Positions 28,984 through 38,699 of a DNA stretch of 64,000 bases are shown piece by piece. Source of the DNA: Flavobacteriales bacterium (GTDB taxonomy: Bacteria > Bacteroidota > Bacteroidia > Flavobacteriales_F > PHOS-HE28); assembly GCA_016718655.1 (NCBI GenBank), contig JADKCV010000026.1, positions 1 to 64,000 of the forward strand. The letters are read 5' to 3'. Both the position numbers and the translations under genes were made by a program. Position 1 is the stretch's first letter, and every line of letters begins with the position of its first letter. The notes under the pieces were generated by a model. It was not told the origin of the DNA and searched no databases. It saw only the letters and a program-made list of their open reading frames with translations.

Positions 28984-29898
28984 ATGAAGAACCATCCGTT
29001 CATCCTGGTGAAGACGATCCTTCATTCGATCCTTGCACTTGTCCTTGGCGCGGTCATATTCGCCTTCTGGCTATCCCCGCGCTTGGGTGGACTCATCCCA
29101 TGGGGAAAGGAGGCCATCAACCCCACGATCTCTGTGCTTCATTTCGACACCCTCGATCACGGAGCGCCCCGCTTGAACTACCCCGATATCAGCCAGGAGC
29201 CACACCTGGTGGAATTGCGCACGGCTTATGCGCTGGACACGTTGATGCACCCGGGGCACACGGATCTGGAGAACGTGCTTGCGGTGCAGCATTGGGTGCG
29301 ATCGCGCTGGCAACATGACGGTGAGCATGCTGCGGGCACCACCAACGCCATCGATATCCTACGGGCCGCGGAACAAGGCGAACGATTCCGGTGCGTGGAG
29401 TACAGCATGGTCACCACAGCGTGCTTGGCCGCTCTGGGCTACCGCGTACGGGGCTTGGGTCTCATGGCGCGTGACATCGGTGAAGTGCGCTCGGGCGGTG
29501 GTCATGCGGCGAACGAGGTCTACCTGCGCGATCTGCGGAAGTGGATGTTCCTTGATCCCCAGTACGACATCATCACGTTCCACGACAGTGTCCCGTTGAA
29601 CGCGGTGGAACTGCAGCGTATGTTGGCGCTTGGCCATGATGTGGATGTGGTGAACCCCAGCCGAACGATCGGAGACGAGGAGTACCTCCGTTGGATCGGT
29701 CCATACCTGTACTACATCTACGTCACCATCGACCGCCAGTCCATCACCTTGTGGGACCGCGTGGTGGGCAACAAGAAGCAACTCACCTTGTATCCGATCG
29801 GTGCGGAACAGCCTGCGTACTTCCAGCGTATGATCCGGTGGAACAACACGTTCTACACCCATGCGCTGCGTGATCTGTATCCTGTGATACCCGACTAG
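28984..29898 (+). CDS. Transglutaminase-like protein, membrane-anchored
   Basis: The 304-residue product has one N-terminal helix (TILHSILALVLGAVIFAFWL) and a transglutaminase/protease-like core: Cys in RFRCVEYSMVTTACLAALG (about residue 138), His in GHAANEVYLRD (about 175) and Asp in WMFLDPQYD (about 189), the Cys-His-Asp triad of the fold. The C-terminal region (RQSITLWDRVVGNKKQLTLY) is family-unspecific. The domain is probably periplasmic; activity could be crosslinking or proteolysis. It diverges from the winged-helix operon, with a palindrome between the two genes. Confidence 0.85.
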   Translation: MKNHPFILVKTILHSILALVLGAVIFAFWLSPRLGGLIPWGKEAINPTISVLHFDTLDHGAPRLNYPDISQEPHLVELRTAYALDTLMHPGHTDLENVLAVQHWVRSRWQHDGEHAAGTTNAIDILRAAEQGERFRCVEYSMVTTACLAALGYRVRGLGLMARDIGEVRSGGGHAANEVYLRDLRKWMFLDPQYDIITFHDSVPLNAVELQRMLALGHDVDVVNPSRTIGDEEYLRWIGPYLYYIYVTIDRQSITLWDRVVGNKKQLTLYPIGAEQPAYFQRMIRWNNTFYTHALRDLYPVIPD

Positions 29899-30050
29899 TC
29901 CCCTCGCTCCGATCGGGCCGGGTGGTCGAAGATGGTTCGTGGCGGAACAGAACCGAGATCGCCCCCACCCATCCCATTCCCAACGCCTCGTCACAGGTGT
30001 TCATTCGGCACCGGAACAAGGCAACTACCTTGCTACTAGAACCACCCACC

Positions 30051-30362
30051 ATGCACCTTCGCCACTACCTGTTGATCATTGCATCGTCGCTGGTCATGAC
30101 CGGTGGCCATTTGATGGCGTTCACCGCGCATCCCGTAAGCGCCCACTTCGGGCCAGTGGAGCCGGTACCCGTGTTGAAGAAGAAGGGCACGACGTCCAAG
30201 CGGGAAAAGTCCACGGTCAACATGGGATCGGTCCGAACCACGACCGTCCGGCAGATGGTGGAGATCGGTGTGGTTCCTCATGGCAGTGTATTGGACCAAC
30301 TGCTGCTCCCCGACCTGGGCCACGTATCACCCGGATCTTTGGGTACCACCAACGGGTGCTGA
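30051..30362 (+). CDS. Small exported protein of unknown function
   Basis: The 103-residue product has a signal-like start (HYLLIIASSLVMTGGHLMAF), then a proline- and lysine-rich segment (VEPVPVLKKKGTTSKREK), then a short C-terminal region with QMVEIGVVPHGSVLDQLL. The CTACCTTGC box at 30026-30034 lies 17-25 bases before the ATG. No family recognised; a small gene supported mainly by its signal-like start and upstream box. Confidence 0.5.
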   Translation: MHLRHYLLIIASSLVMTGGHLMAFTAHPVSAHFGPVEPVPVLKKKGTTSKREKSTVNMGSVRTTTVRQMVEIGVVPHGSVLDQLLLPDLGHVSPGSLGTTNGC

Positions 30363-30576
30363 GGTAGGACCACGGCTACCGGATGGTGCGCACGGATGCT
30401 CTCGTCCTTGCGAGGCGTGTGGCAGCAGTCAACCAGGAACGAAGCCTATTCGGAGAAGAACGAGGTGTGCACCTGGAAGAGCCTTAGGGCTGAATGGTCC
30501 ACACCCGATAAGGATGCCGACGGAGCCACGCACTGCGAAGTACACGAAGGACGAACGAGGTGATCCCCTTCACCGC

Positions 30577-31572
30577 TCAACGCACGATGCCACGCACCAT
30601 CCGTTGACCCTGTGCGGTGCGCACGGCGAGCAGGTAGCTGCCAGCCGCGACACCGGTCAGTTCCACATGCACCGAGGTACGCCCTCCACCCGACATGGTC
30701 CGTAGCAGACTTCCGCTGGTGCTCCACACCTCCACCTCCGAGACAGTAGCATCGGTGATCACCAAGAGGGCATCCGCACCATCGGGCAGCACGCGCATAC
30801 CTTGGTCCACGAAGACATCGTCGATCGCGGTGATCGAACCGAGGTGGGTCAAGGTCTCTTGCACGAAACGCGCTCGGTGTTCCGACGTACCGATCAACGC
30901 AGGATCGAAGAAGGTGCTGGTCACATCCATACCCTCGTCCAATTTGCGCACCATGCACGGCGAACCAGCCAGCGCATAACCCTCGGGACCCATCTGGTAG
31001 ATCACCTCCACGTTGCCGGGCGCGGGTGTCACACCATCCACCCACCACAGCGTCGGGAAGACCCAGGTCAACCCGCTGCTGAAGTTCGCGGTCACCCCGG
31101 GCCCCGCATCGATCAGCGGGCATCCTTCGCCACCATCATCGCCGTAGCTCTGTAGGTCATAGCTCTCCACGCCCATCACCGTGTAGGGCAGGTCGGCAAC
31201 GGTGAACGTGGTGGGTACGGTCGGGTAGTATGCATAGAGCATGTCGGTGCCGATGAACCAGATGGGTATACCCGCTTGTGCGAGGTCCTGCAGGTCGGTC
31301 GCTGCGTTCCACAATCCCAGTTCCACACCATCGCCGGAACAATACCAGATCACCAGGTCGTAGGTGAGCATCTCGCTATACGAGGGTGTGGCACCGAGCG
31401 CAGCAACATCGTGCACCACGGGTTGTACACCGACCGCATCCAATGCCGCCAGCATGGTCGTACTGTTCTCCAGGATGTTGTCGTTGTCGTCCACGAACAG
31501 CACCTGCGCCTGAAGTGCGGTGAGTAGAACGAGCGCGGGAACGACAAGCAGGGTGCGTAGCATATGGCCCAT
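30577..31572 (-). CDS. Secreted protein with T9SS-type C-terminal domain
   Basis: The 331-residue product has a signal peptide (TLLVVPALVLLTALQAQ), then a domain beginning VLFVDDNDNILENSTTM and continuing LDAVGVQPVVHDV, LVIWYCSGDG and IPIWFIGTDML. This is the pattern of a Rossmann-like, glutamine-amidotransferase-type fold seen in other secreted proteins of Bacteroidota. The last 80 residues (DQGMRVLPDGADALLV to GQRMVRGIVR) are a T9SS type A domain. No catalytic cysteine-triad motif was identified, so any enzymatic role is uncertain. Confidence 0.8.
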   Translation of the reverse strand: MGHMLRTLLVVPALVLLTALQAQVLFVDDNDNILENSTTMLAALDAVGVQPVVHDVAALGATPSYSEMLTYDLVIWYCSGDGVELGLWNAATDLQDLAQAGIPIWFIGTDMLYAYYPTVPTTFTVADLPYTVMGVESYDLQSYGDDGGEGCPLIDAGPGVTANFSSGLTWVFPTLWWVDGVTPAPGNVEVIYQMGPEGYALAGSPCMVRKLDEGMDVTSTFFDPALIGTSEHRARFVQETLTHLGSITAIDDVFVDQGMRVLPDGADALLVITDATVSEVEVWSTSGSLLRTMSGGGRTSVHVELTGVAAGSYLLAVRTAQGQRMVRGIVR

Positions 31573-31698
31573 GCGATGTGAATTGATGACACGAAGGTAT
31601 CGTGGTACATCACCGACCGGATGTTGGGCATCCCGGAGGCATCACACGCACAGGGTCACGGCCTGCCAGGAGGCAGTGGAACAGCGTCTAAGCGTATG

Positions 31699-32619
31699 TC
31701 AGTGTTGTTGAAACGCGTTGTACAGCTCCTGGACCTTTTCGCTCAACTCGGGCGGCCAGGGCGGCTTGATACCTGCGGCCAATTGCCACCTGCGTATCCA
31801 GGAATATCCGTGGCGTGTGTGTTGTTCGGGCAGTTGATAGGCGGGGTCCTTCAGCGCTTCTTCCAAGGTGACGAAGCGATACCCTCGATCAACGAGCCTG
31901 CTGAGCAGTGCTTCCAGGTGATCGGCGTTGAGCGTGTTGGCGTGCAACAACAGCACCTGCGGGATGGCGCGACCCAGAAAGGCCTGGCTCTGCGCTTCAT
32001 GGAAGCGCATCACGGCATCCATATAGTGCAGGTACTCGCTGGCCAAGGAACGCAGTGCGGAGGTATCGTTGGCCCGCTTCGCATGTTCATAGCAATAGGC
32101 CAGCATCCACTCATCGTTGTCGAAGGTGACCGGTGCCACGGTATAGCCCATGTCATTCAGTAGCACATTGAGGGAATCGCGGTAGCCTGGCCGTGGTCCG
32201 GTCTGTAGGAAGGGATGCCGGAAGTATCGCAGGGTTCCGCCACTTGCATCGATCAGTGCGCGGAGGTGGCGTTCGCCGTCGCGTACATCCGCTTCATATT
32301 CGGCAAGGGGGATGTTGGCCCCGCGGTGGGCGAAGGTATGGTTGCCCAGTTCCAGCCCCGCATCGATCCACTGCTGCAGGATGTCGAGGCGCGTGCTGTC
32401 GAGGTGACCTTCCTGCTCCAGCTTGCCCGCATTGACGAAGCCGATGGCGGGCACGTCGCGCTGGCGAAGCGCGTCGATGATGCGTTCGTTCACGGAAGCC
32501 CAGGTGCCCTCTGCGCAGTTCGCACACGGCAGGTCGTCGATGGTGATCACTACGCGGAGGTCCTGCGCACCCAGAGATAGCTGCATGAGGACGAGTATGG
32601 TGAACAGGCGGGCGCGCAT
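31699..32619 (-). CDS. Secreted polysaccharide deacetylase (NodB-like)
   Basis: The 306-residue product has a signal peptide (RARLFTILVLMQLSLGAQ) and NodB-homology motifs: TIDDLPC with the catalytic/metal Asp pair, then GLELGNHTFAHRG with the two metal-binding His, then RYFRHPFLQTG, and finally LLLHAN with a conserved His near residue 225. The family removes acetyl groups from chitin, peptidoglycan or other polysaccharides. It is likely periplasmic or released. The C-terminal LPEQHTRHGYSWIRRW extension is not part of the core. Confidence 0.9.
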   Translation of the reverse strand: MRARLFTILVLMQLSLGAQDLRVVITIDDLPCANCAEGTWASVNERIIDALRQRDVPAIGFVNAGKLEQEGHLDSTRLDILQQWIDAGLELGNHTFAHRGANIPLAEYEADVRDGERHLRALIDASGGTLRYFRHPFLQTGPRPGYRDSLNVLLNDMGYTVAPVTFDNDEWMLAYCYEHAKRANDTSALRSLASEYLHYMDAVMRFHEAQSQAFLGRAIPQVLLLHANTLNADHLEALLSRLVDRGYRFVTLEEALKDPAYQLPEQHTRHGYSWIRRWQLAAGIKPPWPPELSEKVQELYNAFQQH

Positions 32620-32754
32620 GGGTACAAGATCGCAAATGGGCGCTTGTTCGCTTCAATGGAGCGGACGATATCGCAGTTGGCGGCATCCGTCGAGCATCCC
32701 CCCCGTTCGGTCGACCAGGGATCAGGGGCTTGAGGAGAATGGCTACCTTGCATC

Positions 32755-33141
32755 GTGCAGCGTTTCAAAGCATACGCACTTGGGGTCCACGTCTTGTTGT
32801 TGACCTGTACCTCCTCCGGTCTATTGGAGGTCTTTCGAATTCCAGCGTTGTTCAAGCACTACGCCGAGCACCAACAACAGGGCGGGGACCGTCCCGGGAT
32901 GACCGAATTCCTCCTGCTGCACTACTTCGATAACGGACATGAGGAAAGCGACCCTAAGGGTCATGCAGAGCTTCCTTTTCACGGTGGGGGTGCGCATTCG
33001 CCGATCGCGGACGGGTCAGGCCCATTGGCCTTGACCCTTATCCAGTTGGATGGGGCGCCGACACCTTCTGTCCCCCCTGCGGATGAACATATCGGCCAGT
33101 GGCCGGGCAGGAGCGTATTCCAGCCCCCGAAGTTGGGTTGA
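32755..33141 (+). CDS. Small exported protein, paralogue of the gene at 53217-53612
   Basis: The 128-residue product begins MQRFKAYALGVHVLLLTCTSSG (GTG start) with a signal-like helix, then GLLEVFRIPALFKHYAEH, FLLLHYFDNGHEESDPKGHAELPFH and a C-terminal FQPPK. The same block order (GGMFELLRLPALNTHFQEH, FLVLHFLDPEHEQED, HCELPFH, FQPPR) is found in the minus-strand protein near 53.4 kb. His and Asp/Glu are plentiful, so metal binding is possible. A TACCTTG box at 32744-32750 lies only 4 bases before the start, implying a leaderless transcript or a different promoter. Confidence 0.75.
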   Translation: MQRFKAYALGVHVLLLTCTSSGLLEVFRIPALFKHYAEHQQQGGDRPGMTEFLLLHYFDNGHEESDPKGHAELPFHGGGAHSPIADGSGPLALTLIQLDGAPTPSVPPADEHIGQWPGRSVFQPPKLG

Positions 33142-33152
33142 CGAACGTTCTG

Positions 33153-33199
33153 ACCGGATGATCATCCGGTAGGACCAAGGGTACCCGCAAGCGCGGGTA
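33153..33199 (+). repeat. Perfect palindrome plus small hairpin between two genes
   Basis: An 18-bp perfect palindrome (ACCGGATGATCATCCGGT, 33153-33170) is followed by a 7-bp stem with 4-base loop (TACCCGC/GCGGGTA, 33182-33199). The hairpin may terminate transcription from the upstream gene but lacks a T-tract; the palindrome could be a protein-binding site. Confidence 0.4.
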
Positions 33200-33234
33200 G
33201 TCCTCTTCGTTCGAATCGGCTCACTACTGTTCCC

Positions 33235-35085
33235 ATGTTCTTGTTCAATACCACCCTGTTCACACGAATTGGCGCCATAGGTGCCTTGCTCTGCTCCAGC
33301 ATCTCTGCTTGGGGACAATGTACCTGGTATACCATCGCGGTCAATGATGGTACCGGTGCGCCCGATGTCACTTGGACGCTCATCGATGCCATGGGAGTTC
33401 CTTGGGCGTCAGGATCCGCACCATGGAATGAAGATGTGTGCCTGCCCGATGGTTGCTATACGTTGATCATGTATGATAGCAATAGCGATGGTTGGGATGA
33501 CATCGATTGGGTGATCGAGGATTGGACCGGTGATTTCGATTTTGACACCAACCTGGGCGACGGACCGCATGGTTCGGATGTGTTCGTCCTGGGCGAGGAC
33601 CAGCCTTGTGACCCGGCCGTGATAGGTGCCTCGTGTCCGGCAGGCACGAACACATTACAATTCATTGTCAGCAATGGATCAGCGCCGATCCAGGTTGGTT
33701 GGTCACTCACCCTCAATGGCACCGAACTGATCCAAGGAGGTGCCAATTTCAATGACACGCTTTGTTTGGATGAGTTGTGCTATGTGCTACAAATGACCGA
33801 CGCTGGGGCGAATGGATGGCAGGGGGCCACCTACACCTTGAAGTACTTCGGAGGTGCGACCTTGTATACCGGAACCTGCATGGGAGCAGCAGATTCGGTG
33901 GTGTTCGCCATCGGAGGTGTGGACTGTAGTAGCACGACCGGGGGGGGTGGGGGGAATGGTGGAGGTAGCGGCGGCACCTGCTCGGCCACGGGTGACCCCA
34001 CCGGCGACTGTCCAACAGTGGTGTGTGTGTGCGACCCCTATACGTTTCCCATTACACCGAGCGGGTTCGGTAGCATCAATGAGATACCCGACCCGGGCAC
34101 CACCAGCAATCCGGCATTTGGTGGCCCGATACAACCTGCACCGTGGGGCGACACCAACTATGGCTGTTTGTATGCCGGCGAGCTCAATAGTAGTTGGCTG
34201 AGATTCACGGTGGGCTCCACAGGCACCCTAGGGTTCAGCTTGGGTGCTGGCGGCACCCAGGCGGGATTCTACGACTGGGCCATGTGGCTTTACTCCGGCC
34301 CCGGGACTTGTTCATCCATCAATAACGATCTTCAAGCACCGGTGCGTTGCTTATGGAATGCGGTCTCGTGGGGCGGTACTGGTCTGGCAAATAGTATTCC
34401 ACCGGGTGGCGATCCAGGGAATTATGGACCCGAGCTACCGGTCATTGCCGGTCAGCAATACATCATCTGTCTGAGCAACTACAGTTATGTCACGACGACC
34501 GTACCGTTGGATTTCTTCGGCACCGCCGAGGTCCAGTGCGGCACGGTGCTCCCTATGGAGCTACTTGGTTTCAGCGCTGCCGCTGAGGGCCAGGATGTGC
34601 GCGTGCAATGGACTACAGCGACCGAGCGCGACAATGACCACTTCGAAGTGGAGCGATCGACCGACATGGTGCAGTGGGACCGTGCAGGTATGCTGTATGG
34701 ATCAGGTTCCAGCGGATCCGTCCACCATTATGAGCTCATCGACATCCACCCCGGTGGAACAGTTCTCTATTATCGGCTGAAGCAGGTGGATACGAATGGT
34801 TCATTCGACTACTCGGATGTACGCACGGTGGAGCTTGATAAGGCGGGAACCAGGGAGCTTTGGCCACAACCCAGTACAGGCACCTTCATGGTCGCGTCGG
34901 CCACATTGGAAGGCCTGACCCTCGTGGACGCATTGGGACAGGTGGTACGTACCACCATTTCCCCTGGCTCGATCACAGGGACAGTGGAGATCCGTATGGA
35001 CACCCCGACCCCTGGATGGTACATCCTTCTATTCCCGGACGAGCACGCTGCAGCCCGGGTGATCATCACTTCCAACAATGAATAA
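33235..35085 (+). CDS. T9SS-secreted protein with glycine-rich linker
   Basis: The 616-residue product has a signal peptide (TRIGAIGALLCSSISAWGQ), two similar beta domains with the CWYTIAVNDGTG and DGCYTLIMYDSNSDGWDD pattern (residues about 30-130 and 145-225), a Gly-rich linker (STTGGGGGNGGGSGGTCSA), a domain with CDPYTFPITPSGFGS and a fibronectin-like VQWTTATERDNDHFEVERS domain. The end (RELWPQPSTGTFMV ... RVIITSNNE) is a T9SS type A domain. It is likely a surface protein; no enzyme motif is seen. Confidence 0.88.
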   Translation: MFLFNTTLFTRIGAIGALLCSSISAWGQCTWYTIAVNDGTGAPDVTWTLIDAMGVPWASGSAPWNEDVCLPDGCYTLIMYDSNSDGWDDIDWVIEDWTGDFDFDTNLGDGPHGSDVFVLGEDQPCDPAVIGASCPAGTNTLQFIVSNGSAPIQVGWSLTLNGTELIQGGANFNDTLCLDELCYVLQMTDAGANGWQGATYTLKYFGGATLYTGTCMGAADSVVFAIGGVDCSSTTGGGGGNGGGSGGTCSATGDPTGDCPTVVCVCDPYTFPITPSGFGSINEIPDPGTTSNPAFGGPIQPAPWGDTNYGCLYAGELNSSWLRFTVGSTGTLGFSLGAGGTQAGFYDWAMWLYSGPGTCSSINNDLQAPVRCLWNAVSWGGTGLANSIPPGGDPGNYGPELPVIAGQQYIICLSNYSYVTTTVPLDFFGTAEVQCGTVLPMELLGFSAAAEGQDVRVQWTTATERDNDHFEVERSTDMVQWDRAGMLYGSGSSGSVHHYELIDIHPGGTVLYYRLKQVDTNGSFDYSDVRTVELDKAGTRELWPQPSTGTFMVASATLEGLTLVDALGQVVRTTISPGSITGTVEIRMDTPTPGWYILLFPDEHAAARVIITSNNE

Positions 35086-35430
35086 CACAAAAAGCCAACT
35101 ATTGGCTGAAAGGGGACCGGTCGCCGGGACCGACTTCTTGCGATCCATGATCTTGATCCTCGGTCATGGTGCAAGGCATCGGGTCGCTTTGAAGTACCCG
35201 GACGGAACCAGGTCGATTCCATATTTCCTTCAACGTGGCGAAAGAAGTGGAGCCTGCACCGAACGGTTTGGAACCAGAAGCCTGGGCCCCGTTGTACAAA
35301 CCTGGCCGCGATCATCATGGAACACCGCGCACATATCCTTGGACGAGATCGGTCCACTTGGCTCTGGCCATGACCACTCCATCGGCACTTCACGCAACTT
35401 CATCCCATTCTACCAACAAGCATTCCTCCT
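35086..35430. other. Upstream region of the cytochrome c maturation gene
   Basis: No convincing gene was seen; the open frames lack protein-like sequence. No terminator or clear promoter box could be identified. Confidence 0.35.
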
Positions 35431-38400
35431 ATGAAAGGTCCTTTCGCATCCATACTGGAACTCTTGAAGCGGCTAGCGAACCCATTCGTAGGTACTCGAG
35501 CCGCAGGTACCTACATGATCCTGTTCGCAACCGCTATTGCTGTAGGCACCTTCATTGAGAACGACTATGGTACCAGCTCAGCACAACACGTCGTGTACAA
35601 GGCGAATTGGTTCTCCTTGCTCTTGATACTTTTCTGCATCACCATCGTGGTGAACGTGGTGCGATTCAAAATGATCAGGCAACGCAAATGGGCGTTGTTG
35701 CTCTTCCACCTATCCATGATCCTGATCCTCATCGGCGCCGCTGTAACACGGTATACGGGCTACGAGGGTATCATGCATATCCGTGAAGGCGGATCCTCCA
35801 ACTCCATCCTATCCGCCGAGACCTTCCTGCAGTTCGAGGTACAAAAGAGCGAGCGCACCTATCGCTTCGACGAACCAGTGCTCTTCTCCACGCTAGGGGA
35901 CAATGACTGGACAAGCTCCTACATGATCGGGAACGATCTGATCGAGGTGGTAGTGAAGGAATTCATCCCGAACCCGAAGGAATTGATCGAGGAGAGTCCG
36001 GTAGGCAAACCCATCATCAAGGTTGTATTCGCCGGTACGGGCGGGCGTGAGGAGTACTTTGTCGGTGCCGGTGAAACACGTCGCATCCGCAATGTGCTTT
36101 TCAACTTCCAAGACCAGCCACAAGCAGGTGCGGTGAACATCGCCTATCGTGATCGATCGCTCCTCATCAAATATGACCGGCCAATGGTGCAGACGGTGAT
36201 GGCCACTCAGACCACGGACACCTTGATGCCGCAAGAGGAGTATCACACCTTGATGTTGCGTTCCATGTACAATGACGGCACCAACGGCTTCGTCTTCGGT
36301 GACTTCAATGCCCAAGGTGTTGTACGCCTCGTATCCGATGGACCCAAGGTGAAGAACGAGAGCCTGACCGCACTGCGTATGGATGTGAGCGTGAACGGCA
36401 CGGTGAAGGAACTACTTGTGTATGGCCAAAAAGGTGCACAAGGGAGGCCAGCCATCAGCACCGGCGAAAAGATGAATGTTGCCGTAGCCTACGGTTCCAA
36501 GGAAGTGCCACTCCCCTTCTCCCTGAAGCTCTACGATTTCATCATGGAGCGGTATCCTGGAACGGACAGTCCCACATCCTACGCCAGCGAAGTGCAACTC
36601 GTCGATGAGCGCGAGAACATCGCCGAAGACCACCGCATCTTCATGAACAACGTGCTTGATCATGACGGCTACCGGTTCTTCCAATCATCGTACGACCAGG
36701 ACGAACTGGGCACTTACCTCAGCGTGAACCACGACTTCTGGGGCACCTGGGTCACCTACATCGGTTACATCCTGCTCACACTAGGTCTGCTGTTTTCGAT
36801 GTTCAGCAAGAAAAGCCGGTTCCAGAAGCTCGCGGAGAGCCTCAAGGAAATGCGTCGAACGAATGCAACTGCGGCTGTGCTCCTCGCATTCCTGTGCGCT
36901 CCCGGAACGCTCTCCGCGCAAAAGGTCATCGATCTGGCCAACAGCGCTCACGTGGTGGACGAAGCGCATGCGGAACTGTTCAGTCGGTTGGTCGTTCAGG
37001 ACCACAATGGCCGGATGAAACCCATGCACACGCTGTCGCGCGATGTGATGCGCAAAGTGTACCGCAAGGAGAGCATCAACGGCCTCAATGCGGACCAAGT
37101 ACTTCTGGGCATGTTCGTGAACAGTGCGGAGTGGGTGGATGTGCCGATGGTAAAGCTCGGGGAACACCCGGAAACACATCGCCTGATCGGTGTGGAAGGT
37201 GCATATGCAGCGTATTCCGATTTCTTCGATGCGACCGGTGCATACATCCTGCGTGAAGAGATGCGACGGGTGAACGCTTTGAAGCCGATCGACCGAGGGG
37301 TCTTCGAGAAGGATCTGTTGAAAGTGGACGAGCGTGTGAACATCATCCACATGATGCTAGGTGGTGGCCTGCTGAAGATCATCCCGGTACCCGGTGATCC
37401 CAACAACACATGGGCCAGTGTGAACGCGGAGGGTGATGGGCACATGCATGCCAATGACCCCGTGGCCGAGCGCTTCTTCGCCGCATATGTACCAGCCATG
37501 CGGGAAGCACTCAACACGCACAACTACAGCCTGCCGAACACGCTCTTGAACGAACTGAGCGCCTATCAAAAGGAAGCGGGCGCTGCTGTGATGCCCTCCG
37601 GAACGAAAGTGGACGCCGAGATCTTCCTGAACGAGCTGAGCGTATTCGATCGTCTGGCATTGTTCTACACGTTGCTCGGCCTCACCTTCCTTTCGCTCTT
37701 GTTCCTCTCCGTTTTCAAGCCAGCAATGGATCTGCGCAAGGTCCAAAAGGTCATGCTTGCGCTGCTGCTTGGAGGGTTCGTGCTACACACCATCGGGCTT
37801 GGGTTGCGGTGGTACGTATCCGGCCGCGCACCATGGAGCAACGGGTACGAATCCATGATCTACATCGCATGGACAACGGTGTTGGCGGGTATCCTGTTCA
37901 GCCGTAGGTCGCTCGGTGGATCGGCCGCCACCATGATCCTATCCGCCACGGTATTGCTGGTGGCCATGCTGAGCTACCTCGATCCGGAGATCACACCACT
38001 GGTGCCCGTACTTCGCTCCTACTGGTTGACCATCCACGTTTCCTTGGAAGCGGGCAGCTATGGCTTCTTGATGCTGGGTGCGGTGATCGGCCTGATCAAC
38101 CTGATCCTGATGATCTTCTTGTCCAAGGATAACGAGCGCCGAATCCACCGCATGGTCAAGGAATTGTCGTACCTCAGTGAGATGACGCTCATCGGCGGCC
38201 TTACGATGATCACGATCGGCACTTACCTGGGTGGTGTGTGGGCCAACGAATCGTGGGGCCGCTATTGGGGTTGGGATGCCAAGGAGACATGGGCGTTGGT
38301 CACCATCCTTGTCTATGCGTTCATTCTACACATGCGCATCATCCCCAAAATGCAAGGGCTATACATGTACAACGTCACTTCGCTATTCGGATTGGCGTCA

Positions 38401-38568
38401 GTGATCATGACCTACTATGGGGTGAATTACTACTTGAGCGGATTGCACTCCTATGCAGCCGGTGACCCCGTACCCGTGCCTGACTGGGTTTATATGGGGG
38501 TGGCCTCGCTCGTGCTCATCAGCGCACTGGCTTGGTTTCGTAAACGTAGATTCAAACTGTTCGCGTGA
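35431..38568 (+). CDS. ccsBA: Fused ResB-CcsA cytochrome c maturation protein
   Basis: The 1045-residue product belongs to the System II apparatus that ligates haem to CxxCH motifs in the periplasm. The N-terminus is ResB-like with membrane helices (TYMILFATAIAVGTFIEN and LLLILFCITIVVNVVRF) and a large soluble domain. The middle includes periplasmic DHNGRMKPMHTLSRD. The C-terminus is CcsA-like, with helices from about residue 745 and the WWD haem-handling motif WGRYWGWDAKETWAL near residue 945; HTIGLGLRW and other His residues fit haem binding. Fusion of both parts is typical for Bacteroidota and Epsilonproteobacteria. Its location beside four multihaem cytochrome genes strongly suggests it matures them. 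Confidence 0.93.
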   Translation: MKGPFASILELLKRLANPFVGTRAAGTYMILFATAIAVGTFIENDYGTSSAQHVVYKANWFSLLLILFCITIVVNVVRFKMIRQRKWALLLFHLSMILILIGAAVTRYTGYEGIMHIREGGSSNSILSAETFLQFEVQKSERTYRFDEPVLFSTLGDNDWTSSYMIGNDLIEVVVKEFIPNPKELIEESPVGKPIIKVVFAGTGGREEYFVGAGETRRIRNVLFNFQDQPQAGAVNIAYRDRSLLIKYDRPMVQTVMATQTTDTLMPQEEYHTLMLRSMYNDGTNGFVFGDFNAQGVVRLVSDGPKVKNESLTALRMDVSVNGTVKELLVYGQKGAQGRPAISTGEKMNVAVAYGSKEVPLPFSLKLYDFIMERYPGTDSPTSYASEVQLVDERENIAEDHRIFMNNVLDHDGYRFFQSSYDQDELGTYLSVNHDFWGTWVTYIGYILLTLGLLFSMFSKKSRFQKLAESLKEMRRTNATAAVLLAFLCAPGTLSAQKVIDLANSAHVVDEAHAELFSRLVVQDHNGRMKPMHTLSRDVMRKVYRKESINGLNADQVLLGMFVNSAEWVDVPMVKLGEHPETHRLIGVEGAYAAYSDFFDATGAYILREEMRRVNALKPIDRGVFEKDLLKVDERVNIIHMMLGGGLLKIIPVPGDPNNTWASVNAEGDGHMHANDPVAERFFAAYVPAMREALNTHNYSLPNTLLNELSAYQKEAGAAVMPSGTKVDAEIFLNELSVFDRLALFYTLLGLTFLSLLFLSVFKPAMDLRKVQKVMLALLLGGFVLHTIGLGLRWYVSGRAPWSNGYESMIYIAWTTVLAGILFSRRSLGGSAATMILSATVLLVAMLSYLDPEITPLVPVLRSYWLTIHVSLEAGSYGFLMLGAVIGLINLILMIFLSKDNERRIHRMVKELSYLSEMTLIGGLTMITIGTYLGGVWANESWGRYWGWDAKETWALVTILVYAFILHMRIIPKMQGLYMYNVTSLFGLASVIMTYYGVNYYLSGLHSYAAGDPVPVPDWVYMGVASLVLISALAWFRKRRFKLFA

Positions 38569-38699
38569 AACAGGTGCGATAGCCAGGGAAATGGACGAAC
38601 GGGCCTTGTCCGGCTTGACGCAATGTATGCTACTTGATCTCGGCCTGGGGTCACGCACCCTGGAACAAGCGATCGTTGACAATCGGTCTCGAAATGGGC

